Shown: positions 10,184 to 20,100 of the stretch, piece after piece
How the letters are laid out: the number at the start of each line of letters is the position of its first letter
How positions within the stretch are numbered: the first letter of the stretch is position 1
Assembly: GCA_018398765.1 (NCBI GenBank)
Contig: JAHBMJ010000126.1
Coordinates: 12,689-35,188, forward strand
DNA from: Chromera velia
Taxonomy: Eukaryota; Sar; Chromeraceae
Length of the DNA: 22,500 nucleotides
Reading direction: 5' to 3'
Position numbers and translations under genes: made by a program
The notes under the pieces: model-generated
What the model saw: only the letters and a program-made list of their open reading frames with translations
Databases searched by the model: none
Told to the model about the DNA's origin: nothing

Positions 10184-11518
10184 TTGTTCTACTGCCCTTT
10201 TGACGACACGGGCTGTGCAGATGCACGAAGATCAATTTGTAGATATGGTGACCACTGCGCTGTTGTTTCTTTCTTCTCTTTTGGGGACCCGCCTTATCTC
10301 CCCAAGTATACCTCCATCGAGTGCCCTAGGTCGACGCAGAACCCCGCGTGGGACTTAAGGTTTACAAGGGCGTAAATCAAAGAAAGCGCAGAAATTCTGA
10401 AGCAGCCACCAACATACAGAGGCTTCGGAACCAACCGCACCATAAAGAGTGGAGCAGCAGATCCCCTTCTAAAGAAGAAATCCGTCTCTTGGCCTCCCGA
10501 AGAGAAATTGCAAACCGTTTTTTCTTTTGAAGTCGCAGAACACCTGATGACTTCGTCTTCATATTTTTATCCATTTCTACACCGACGAAGAAAGCATGAC
10601 CAAGGAAGCTTTACCTCAGTTTTTTCCCTCTCATCTCTCGATGAGCAGCCTCCCGAGCCATACATTTCTAATTCCATTGACGAGGTCTGTCCTTAAGCGA
10701 TAGGGCGTACTACCAGTATAAGCGCTGAGGATCGGTCCTCTTATTTTCTTGCCCATCCTTGCCCTTCTGTTTCCCCCACTCAGTCTGCATAGTTATCCAC
10801 ACTCATGCCAGCGCCCCACAGCTGTCTCTAACACAGTGTAAATCTTCCAACCTTTCTTTCGAATGAGAAAGTTCTTTCAATGACAGAGCACACCGACTGT
10901 GCGAGCGCTAAGGAGACCGTCTCTGAGTATTTTGATGCAGGTGCTAGCGCGAGTTGTTCTCGTCATACCTGCATAGAACCTCTTCGTTCGGATCCCGTCT
11001 CCAATCATTATGCTGCTATGGAAGACCGGCCTTAAAGTTTCAGTCATGAGGGTGTCGCTCCCTCTTTTGACGAATGTGTTCCCTGCGCTAGCCCTGAAGA
11101 GGGGGACGCCCCCTTCAAGGCAACAAACTTAAACAAGTCATCTTTTTACGTCTCTTTGTCAAAGAAGAATCACATTAAAGCACAGAAAAAGGTAGCTCGC
11201 AAGGCAGTACGCAAAACGATGCAGGCCAAAACAGCCAGAGAAGCAGACTCTCTTCCTAAGCCTATGTTATTATCGTTTCTCCCTTCTCTCCGAGATGAAG
11301 AGCCTCCAGCTTAGTGTCACCTGTGTTGCCGCTACGACGGCAGACGAGTCCATCTAGAAAAGTGGTCGCAAAAAGATTTGTTGGGCGCCATCACCGGGAC
11401 CGGTGGATTTGGCAGTGTTGCAGGGGGGGGTGTTCGGAGCCTGAGAAGGCAACTCTTTGCCCAGATTGCCGTCGTTTGGGCTGTCAGGGGGGGTGTTCAA
11501 GGTACTCCTAAATTTTGA
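10184..11518 (+). pseudogene. decayed coding-like region, one frame with six stops
   Basis: One reading frame stays protein-like for about 1.3 kb but is interrupted by stops at 10373 (TAA), 10694 (TAA), 10790 (TAG), 10829 (TAA), 11033 (TAA) and 11312 (TAG). It ends at TGA 11516-11518. Segments read as plausible protein: YCPFDDTGCADARRSIC, a KKKSVSWPPEEKLQTVFSF block near 10472-10530, DEQPPEPYISNSIDEV, and a basic helix with KAQKKVARKAVRKTMQAKTA. The KSVSW element (10478-10492) fits the RVxF-type PP1-docking pattern and the sequence around it recalls PNUTS-like regulators, but that is only a resemblance. I cannot remove the stops with good introns. A dead gene or element remnant is most likely. 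Confidence 0.4.
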
Positions 11519-12479
11519 TGATGTAGAGACGTATGCATCAATCCACCGCATACAATAGTCGGCTCGTATTCAACCAATACAAAGGATCCGGCTAGGACAA
11601 ACATTTACCATACATCATCATCCATGCATACACCAGATTTAGCTGGGGCATGAATCTAGTTTATGCATACGCCATGCGGAAGTGTTATATATGACTCATC
11701 ATATATCTAACTTGGTGTACTGTACGTAAAAAGATATACTCAAAAAAATTTTGGAAGTCAAATACTTTAATGCATCCCCCCTCAGACAGACGGTTAATTA
11801 TCAAAGTCGACGTTTTTTAAAACTTGGGTTAAGACTGCAGTCTGAACACGGAGCTTAGGCTGCAGACGGGACTCTGTGATATACTGAAAGATCCGCTCAA
11901 CCTGGAAGAGAAAGGGAAGGAAAAAGGCTAAAGTCAATAATAGTTGGAACTTGGCGAGCCCACAACCACCATTCAGTACGTAATGGCATTCACTGACGTA
12001 CGCTAGCTAGGGCTAACATTAGGGTCTACACGCAGTTTAAGATGCCTGCGGTGTGAGGACAACGTTCTAGCAGCGTACTAAGAAAAAGCTCTTCTAGGTC
12101 CACCGTGGCATCAACTACAAAGCCGCCGTCTAGTGCACCTAGCAGGCTTGATGAACTCTCAATATAATTCGGGTGCTAGTAGCTACAAATCGGATAAGGT
12201 AGAAAGGAACAACTAGCCTGCTGGTGGGGCTAGTGGTGGGGCAGTGTTGGCCTAAGAAGTCGGCAATAAGTACCCGGACTGGCGGGGAAAAGATTCGTCG
12301 ATTATTTAGTGAACTCATACCTTATTATTATACCTGTGAGGCTAGACTTCGCCCACAATAAATCAAAAGCCGAGACACAATTTGAATCATACGCAAAACT
12401 GATACCGCGGCTGCGCGGAACATTTCGACACATGACAGTCTCGTTCAACGTTCGTCATCCCCCAAGCTCGGTCAAACAG
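11519..12479. other. AT-rich spacer downstream of both convergent genes
   Basis: No ORF or RNA gene recognised. The region contains repeated catcat/atgcatac words around 11600-11680 and lies between the decayed region and the 3' end of the minus-strand CR-type gene. I see no clear minus-strand AATAAA close to the stop at 12480. Confidence 0.5.
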
Positions 12480-14188
12480 TCAACTAGACAGATGAAACCA
12501 GTTGAATGGGGCAGCTGATGCCAAACTGTGTCCGAGCAGGTCGGCAATTTGGTCTTCCGGTGGCACGATCCATGTGTCATGCTGCGTCTGGTTTTTCTGC
12601 TTTCCTCGAAGCCACACTCCATGGTGGACTTCCATGGGAAAGCTCTTAAGGGGAGGATTCTCGCCACCTTCCTTGCACTGGTAGCCCCAGGTCTCAATGT
12701 TCTTGAGACCGGGTGTGCAAGCGCAGACAAACAGGTCGTACTTCGCAAATCTGGCACTCACAGGGAGCACCAGAAATCCGATTCGCCCGTTTAATGTGCT
12801 CAAACCCTTCTCTAGCCGCCTCCTCATCGCCGCCTTCAGTTCCTCTGCACTGAACGCTTCACCATGCAGACGGATCACACCACCGAAGCTCTCCAGATCA
12901 CCAGGAGCCAGGCTCTTGATGTCAGGGCATGGCTGCAGGCGTTCCCATTCCACTCCGACGGAAAGGCCCAGGAGTCGGAGCCCCAGTGCCACAGCAACCA
13001 CAGCCTCCCAGGCCTTTCCATCGCCCTCGTCCACAGACCTCAAGCGGTCCAAGGTCAGTGCCAGGGCATGCACATCATCGCCATTCACCCTCGCCCCCTC
13101 GCACTGCTTGAGCATCTCTGAAAGGAATACCGGCGCAATGGAAAGCTTGTCGTTATGGTCGAGGTCAAAAAATTTCCACCAACCCATCAGCAAACCATCC
13201 GTGGGTCGGGTCCCCTCCAAGGTGACTTTGATGAGCTGCTCAAGCCAGGTTCTCCAGCCGGCAGGGTCCTTTGGTACCCCTTCTGCGTTTCTCACAAATC
13301 TTACAGGTTCCGTCTGCTCTCGAAGGCTGGAGACAAGGAGACCCGGTGAACGTCCGAAGTACGCTGCTTCCCCGCGCGCCGTCACCCCTAAGTGCTTTGC
13401 ATCTTCCCATTCAGTGACCTTCAGGAGCGGCAGTTGCTGAAGGCACACGAGACGTTCAGAATTTGAGAGGGGGAACTTTTGCTCGAGCTGGCTCAGGGCA
13501 GTGGGGGTTTCGAAGGTATGCGAGCTGAAGCCAAACAGCCGTCCTGCTGGTTTCATGAATTCGTCCTTCAGAAATCCGTATAGGTCACCCACCTGCGCGC
13601 GGTATTGGACTTCGGGCACCCTCTTCTCCAGCATGTTGGCGAGGCCTAAGAGGGCGTTCAGCTCATCAACAAGCAGGACGCAGTCCTTGCCCGATAGATG
13701 ATCTTGAATGAGCTTTCTCGAAACAGTGTGCTGCGAGCGCCAGGCGGCGAAGTTTTGGGCGACCTTTCTCTGTGCCGGAAGCAATGCCCACGCAACACGA
13801 ATCAACAGGCAGTCCAGGAGCGACACCTGACTGTGGAGGAGCACATCTTCCTCTTCAGCCATCGAAAGGTCGGTGTGATCCTTTCCGTTGAATGAGACAA
13901 ATATAGTGTTCCCCAACATGATGGCCAGCTCTTTCAGTGCCCGGGTCTTCCCACCTCGACTGAAACGCACAACTGCAAGAGGCTGCACCATTCCGTCCCT
14001 GTCATCGCACCTCTCTTTCTGCCTCCTGATCACCAAAGACGTCTGCTCTATCCAGTCTCTTGGAAGAAATTCGCATCTGTCAATATCGGCCAGAAGCGGC
14101 TTGATCTCCTTGTCATCGATGGGCAGTAATGCGTCACTGCTGAGAGCCGATAGCGCTGATCTTCGCCGTTTTCTGTCCTGTCCGTCGT
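12480..14188 (-). CDS. terminal exon: CR-type P-loop NTPase plus PD-(D/E)xK nuclease module
   Basis: A single 1,709-base exon encodes residues 927-1495 of the model. A Walker A-like loop FSRGGKTRAL has its Lys at about residue 1007; the first Gly of the usual GxxxxGKT is Arg here. A Walker B strand DCVLLVDELN has its Asp at about 1101. The C-terminal third has the restriction-endonuclease-like core: an early helix with GKAWEAVVAVAL (Glu about 1321), AKYDLFV (Asp about 1411) and GYQCKEG (Gln about 1430, Lys about 1432). This order is characteristic of Crinkler/RHS-type proteins of protists and fungi, described as descended from transposon-associated NTPase-nucleases. All key residues except the first Walker Gly are present and the frame is intact, so an active protein is plausible. 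Its cellular role cannot be told from sequence. Confidence 0.8.
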
Positions 14189-17100
14189 CTGCACAACAAT
14201 ACATACAGAAGAATGAAATGGAACGTCACGTCCTGAGACAAAGTCATATGCAGCAATGCAGCAGCATCCAACACTCAAAAGCTCGAGACCCCTCCCGCCT
14301 GACTTCACGTGCCGGCAGCATGCACGGTGGTTCCGCGGCCATCCATAATGCAGCGACACGCACAGCATGTACGCACGCGCACTTCAATCTGGAGACATCG
14401 AATGCAGCCAGCCAGACCACATTCAATCTGGAGACACCAAACGTATGCTGGGGAAATTTTCGTTCCGGCAAAGAAGAAAAGGGGAAGGCCCGCAGACACC
14501 CTCACGGCACGTCAGTTTACAGCATGCTGGAGAAATTTTCGTTCGGCCCGCTCCCGTCTAGCTGACTTCCGCGACCATCCCTGATGCACCGGCCCCGGAC
14601 TCGCACGCGTACTTCAATCTAGCAGAGCTGGACACGTCGAATCGACCAGGCACACGCACGCACGCACGCACGCATACGGGAAGCGCAGCCACAGAGGTAG
14701 CTGACGGGCACGCACGCACGCGGGAAAAAGTCGATCTAAAGAGATTGCTGGAGAAAAATTCGGGGAGAAGGTGACGGCCGCCAAGCACAGCGCTCAATAG
14801 AAGGCAGATGGATCGTTGATCACTCACCAGCTTCTGAGTCATCAAACTGCTTCCTGAGATTCAGTCTCTTCTCAAGACTCAACTTGTTGAACTCCTCTTC
14901 TGAGCCGCCGCTTTCAATCAGCCATTGTCGGAAACCTTCATAGAGGTTCTTCCAAGGACTGGCAGAAGTGTTCCCGTGGTACGCATGAGCGAGCCGGTTC
15001 TTCGTCTTGTTCGACAGCGCCCACTCTGCACCACACAGACAGCCAGCATCTACAGAATTCATAGAGAGGATGGGCGACACAACTGGTGGGGAGAAGAACG
15101 AGCGGCAGAGAGCAGACACATAACCTCGACGGCATGAAAATTGCCTGGGAGAATGGCAAGCGAGGAATCGACGGGACCGCGGACTCAAATTGACTTGCAC
15201 CTGACGTCTCGAGGACTGCTGACTGCACCTCCCCAAAACCGACCTGCAGCAACGTCGGTGTCCGCTCCCCCGTGGCGCGGCTCCTCAAACGGCTCGCCTC
15301 CTCGCACAACGTCGCGGAACTGCTGCACAGAAGAGAAAGAAGCACAGTGTGCAACGCGACAGCGTACGACCTAGCGAACACAAGGGATAGAGGCAGCCGA
15401 CTCACCGTGTTCTGGAGCTTCGACGCCCGATTCGCGTCACAGCCATCACGCCCACCCCGAAGCTGCTCAAGACCTGCAAGCAGGAAAGGAAAGGAAAAAC
15501 GAGGGAGAAACGGAATGCAGTCAAACAGCAACAGAGAGTCCCGAGCCGGACGTAATGGGCGTGCGGACCGCGTACGCGGAAGATGCAAAAGACACCCGCT
15601 GACCAACGTACCCCGGGGAGGCCTTGCAGTCTCAACTCCTCTCCGCCCCCCACCCGCACCCCCGAACAGCCCTCGGCCGGGACCGCCACCTCCAGGACGG
15701 CCATGAGGCCCCGCTCCCCTGGGGTTCCTGACAACTGCAGGAAAAAAGGGCGGAATCGAACTCATGCATGAACACGGAGACAGCCAGAAAGAACGCAACC
15801 GGACCGAGAGGGGCGGGGCGAAAACGAGCAGACACCTGGAGAGGGGGAAAAGGGAAGAAGAGCAAGACCCAACTAGGGGTCCCAATACGAGAGACCTGTG
15901 CGATTGGAAGCCGAAGAACCCTGTTGTACTCTCTTTCGTTTTGCATCGCGGGTGTACTTTACGTCATTTCTCGCGCGTTTGTTCGGCCAGACTGAAGAAA
16001 GCAAACTGAAGGAGGGAAACAAATCTGCCGACGTACTGTCGTCGTGTTGGAGGGGAACCCACACCCTCACGCGCTCCTTGGACTCCGACTGTCCTCCCCG
16101 CAGGTGCACCAAGCCGCCTGAAAGACGCAGAAAACACAAGAATCCTTGCGAGCTTCGATTCCTCGTAGGAGAAAGACAAACCGAGAAAAGCGGAACGACA
16201 TTCCAGACAGACATTCCTGCATCGACTGCATGGCTGTAGCAAGAACAAGCGGTCATGCGGCAAAACGCGAAGACAGACCTCTCAAGTTCCCGTCGTCAGC
16301 TCCCGCTTTGCCCTGGATCTTCGAACCTGCAAAGAGAAGAGATAGAAGGAGACTTCGTGCACGGCTCGACGCTAGATGCGCCCGGATGTTGGAGACTGCC
16401 TCGAAGTCTCTCCCGTCTACACAAAGGCGTGTACAGCACCACAATTACTGTCCCTCGGTTCTGACTGCAGCCCACGCGACATTCCTAAGCCGGCAGTGCA
16501 CCGCAGAAGGACCGACCTACCTGTGCAAACACCGCCTCGCTGGGAGGCTGAGTCCTCCCCGTTCCCGTGGAGCGGTGTCGCCTCCCAAGTGCTCCGACGG
16601 CCCATTCTGGCCCCTGCAGAGACAGCGCTCTATCGAAAGACCGTGAGGGCGTTGCGGTACTCTACTGCTCTCGTGCAGCAGTGACGGGAAACGAATAAAA
16701 AGGAAAGGCAGACAAGAATGGGCGACAAGAAGCTGAAGAGCCTTGCCGTTCTCTACTGCTTCTGCACTTCTCGTGCCCACAAAACGAAGAAGGACCGCAG
16801 CGAAAAAAGGGAAAGACTCGCTGCTGACCTTCACATCCCGAATCCAGTCCCCGATCCCTCAGAGACCCCAGATCCCCGACCAAACCTGCAGTAAAGCCAG
16901 GCATATATGAAAAATTAGGGCCCCTTTCGTTTGTCCGGTCCAAAGCTAAAGAACCGTGCTGTACTCTGCAATTCTTTCGTTCGCGTGCCCGTGTACAGAA
17001 AGAATGCGAAGACGGACCTGCCAACGTGCCCTCCTTGCGTCGGAGAAAGACTGGGGAGCAACGGGCCTCCATGACGTCGCACTCCCGCCCCCCAGTGGCC

Positions 17101-20100
17101 GATTTCTGCCCGTCACCTGTCGGAGCAGCGCTGCCTGCAAGAAAGAAAGCGAGCTGTCCGATTGAAATCCGGAAGCACCGAGAAACGGAAAGTCACGCAG
17201 TCTTGGACGTTCCGAGCAGACGTTAAAGAACCTTGCCCTACTCTATGTGCGCACGTCTTCGGCTGTAATGAGCACATGAACAGAAAGACAGACCTGTCGA
17301 AGCACCGCTTTGATGTCCCGTTTTGCCCAGCCCCTCCCGCCAGGCTGCAGGCACAGTGTCACACGAGCACGCAGAGGGTCCCACAGCAGGAAGCAACAGT
17401 GCTGCATGCGAAAAGAAAGAGACGACCGAATAGACCGAAGGCTTTGCACCCACGATCACAAATCGTTGCAGCACCGTCGTTCGTGACCCACAACTGCTGA
17501 ACCTCACAGTAATGCATGCATACAAACGGAACGAGACTGTCACTGGCCATGGCCTTCGCTGCAGAAAACTTCCCCGACCAAGTCTGTAGAACCGGGAACA
17601 GACCTGTTGAAGTTGCGTCGACGTCCGCTCCCGCTCTACACCCCGCTCTGACTCTATACGCCGCTCGTGCTCTACACCCCGCTCCGACTCTACACTCCGC
17701 TCTTGCTCTACACCCCGCGCCCGCTCTACACCCCGCTCGTGCTCTACCCCCTCCGGCTCTACACTCTGCTGCAGCTCTACACACCCCTTCCGCTTTGCTC
17801 CCTGCCATCGAGACCCTCGCCCCTGAACACAGAGACGGCAAGTCTTGCGTATGGAGTATTAATTGATCAGCGGACCAAGGGAGATGAGAGAAAATCACGC
17901 AGATTGAAAGAACACGCAAGACGCGCCCAATCCGGACGAAGGGAATGATCGAGGCGGAACCGGGCGAAAGAAAACGGGGATCGACGTGAACTATTGAATC
18001 AGAAAACTGGCGAGCGAAAGAAGAAAAGGAAGCACCAGAAAGACTTGATGAACTGCATGGCTCGAGAGACCCACCTTCGGGGCTCGCGTAGACGTTCAAA
18101 AAGGCGTCAGAAGGGGACTGAGCCTGCAGGCAGTGTACGGGAGTGGGAGAAGATACAAAAACGGAGAATGACAAAGGCCAGGGGTTCCAACACGCAACGG
18201 AAAAAATAAACAGCAAACCCACCTCTTGTGTGAAAAGGTTAGTGTAGATGTCGTCCTTGCGCATGGTGCTCGGTCGCGCAAAGACCTCTTCCAGATGCAA
18301 AGAGCCTGTGGGAAGGGCAAGTGCAGAAACATACAAAAACAGCGTGGGAAGGCGACAACGTCAGTGGGGGCAGAAGGAAAGGGACGGGCAGCAGAAAGAA
18401 AAAATGGATAGAATCCAATGACTTGAGAGAGAAGAGCGCCTGAACCTACAGAAAGCGACAGAAGAGAGAGACATGAGCAGAGGAAAGCGGCAGCACTACC
18501 GACGCCGAGACCGTGCAGATACAGGGGCACGATCACGATAAAGAGGCTGAACAGATAGGCAAAGGGTGACACCTCCGACCGCGGGTGACAGTTTTCCACC
18601 AAAGAAAAACCGGAAAAAGAAACCGGACGCTGCAGTCTGCTGACCTTCACATCCCGAGTCCCTCGTAGTTCCCAGGTCCCCGATGCGACCTGCAGGAAAG
18701 CCAGACAGTGAACGAACAGGCTCTCTTCGGGCCCCTTTCGTGTGTCCGAGTCAACCAATCAATTAAGAAGGCAGGCAGACAATCAACCAATCAATTGAGA
18801 AGGCAGGGCAGGCGATCAAACAATCAATTGAGAAGGCAGGCAGGCGATCAACCGATCAATTAAGAAGGCAGGCAGGCGATCAACCAATCAATTGAGAAGG
18901 CAGGGCAGGCGATCAACCAATCAATTGAGAAGGCAGGGCAGGCGATCAACCAATCAATTGAGAAGGCAGGCAGGCGATCAACCAATCAATTGAGAAGGCA
19001 GGCAGGCGATCAACCAGTCAAGACAAGTGGCCACAACTCAGCACACAACGAAACAAAAAGTCGCAAAGACAAAAGAAAAGAAGACAAAAAAGTCCACTCA
19101 GGACCGAAACGAAGGAAAGAAAACATGCACGACAAAACAAAAAAACACACAAAAAAAGCGCCAAACAAGTAGACCCGCTCTGAGTCCTCCAGGAGGTAAC
19201 CAAACCCCCGTGCCCCCGACCAGTTACAAACACAAACCTCTTGACCCTCCCTCATCAACCTTCCCTTCCCTTTTCGTCATTCCATCGCCCATGCCTCAAT
19301 CCCACATTTGCACAACAGCCGGACTCACTCGCACACCCATGCACTCTGAACGTCGTCCCACACATACAGAAAAAGAATTCTGTATGAAAATAACTTCACT
19401 CACTCACTCACCCCAACATCCAGACGTATGCGGCACCATCCCCCCGTCCGTCGAGACTCTGTGCCAGAACGCCAACGGACTCGTGGTCCTCTGCGGTCGT
19501 CTGCATGGCATCATCATCCCCGTCCCAGTCCTCCCCCCCTGCCCCTGTTGCTGAGAGGAACTCAGAGAGGTCCCCACTCCCTCCACTGTCCGCACACCTA
19601 CACCCCCGTCACTCAGCACACCCTCCGACTCCGCTCTCTGCAAAGTGATACCCTCCGTCTGCTTCTTCTGTTGCTGCACAGGTGCATGCTGATGCGTGGG
19701 CGTGAGAGTACCCTCTGCACTCTGCTGCTGTTGTTTTCTGAGATGGTGCATCAAAGTGGCGAGACCCGAAGAAGAACCTGATGCCTCAAAGTCGGTAGCC
19801 GCTGTCACTGAGGCTGCACGCGCGACCTGCAGGGGAGGAGGAATCTCCCCGGCCCCTCCTCCTGCAGCAGGGGCAGGAGGGGGCGCCCCCTCTCTGGCCG
19901 GATTCTTCAGGGGTGGCACGTCGACTCTGCTTGTTGCGGTTGCCGCCAGGGGTGATCCCCCTCCGTTTCCTGACAAGGGTGACATGGCCTCTCTCTCTCT
20001 GTCTCTTTGCCCCCCGTGGGAGAGGGCGTCTCTGTTGACGAGAGACGCCCAGCGGTCTGCTGCACTCATGCCCTCAATCGGGGTCACGGGGGGTGAGAGA

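Larger units (their letters stand above)
15244..18689 (-). other. array of 13 small exons, nearly all phase 1-1
   Basis: Exons of 45, 83+49, 219, 51, 117, 57, 93, 48, 81, 123 and 68+79 bases. Each single exon, and each of the two exon pairs, is a multiple of three and begins and ends in phase 1. Products are Gly/Ser/Arg-rich and look disordered, for example RIGDLGTTRDSGCE, SKIQGKAGADDGNLR and a Gly-rich stretch in 15612-15734. Exons 15406-15473 and 15244-15322 encode LEQLRGGRDGCDANRASKLQ and QFRDVVRGGEPFEEPRHGG, which look more ordered. Introns of about 80-430 bases share diverged repeats, so the array seems to have grown by duplication. Exact boundaries are tentative. Confidence 0.5.

Noticed and set aside
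10184..11518. Alternative nuclear genetic code for the whole window
   Set aside because: The recognisable genes read well in the standard code, and a single decayed region is not evidence of reassignment.
12697..13440. 247-codon plus-strand frame
   Set aside because: Antisense shadow of the NTPase-nuclease exon; no domain, while the minus strand has clear motifs.
15201..15222. 22-base microexon on the minus strand
   Set aside because: It would bridge two exons in another frame, but the direct junction 15244 to 15025 already keeps frame with better protein composition.
14938..15885. 315-codon minus-strand frame as one continuous protein
   Set aside because: It runs through several introns. 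Parts match exon frames only because those exons share phase; splice sites and composition break it into separate exons.
15740..15920. Possible extra minus-strand exons after cctctccag (near 15837) or cgcacag (near 15899)
   Set aside because: Neither gives an open phase-1 path with a good donor; the text looks intronic.
18752..19020. CRISPR-like array
   Set aside because: The 32-bp units are directly adjacent with no unique spacers; it is a minisatellite in a eukaryotic intron.
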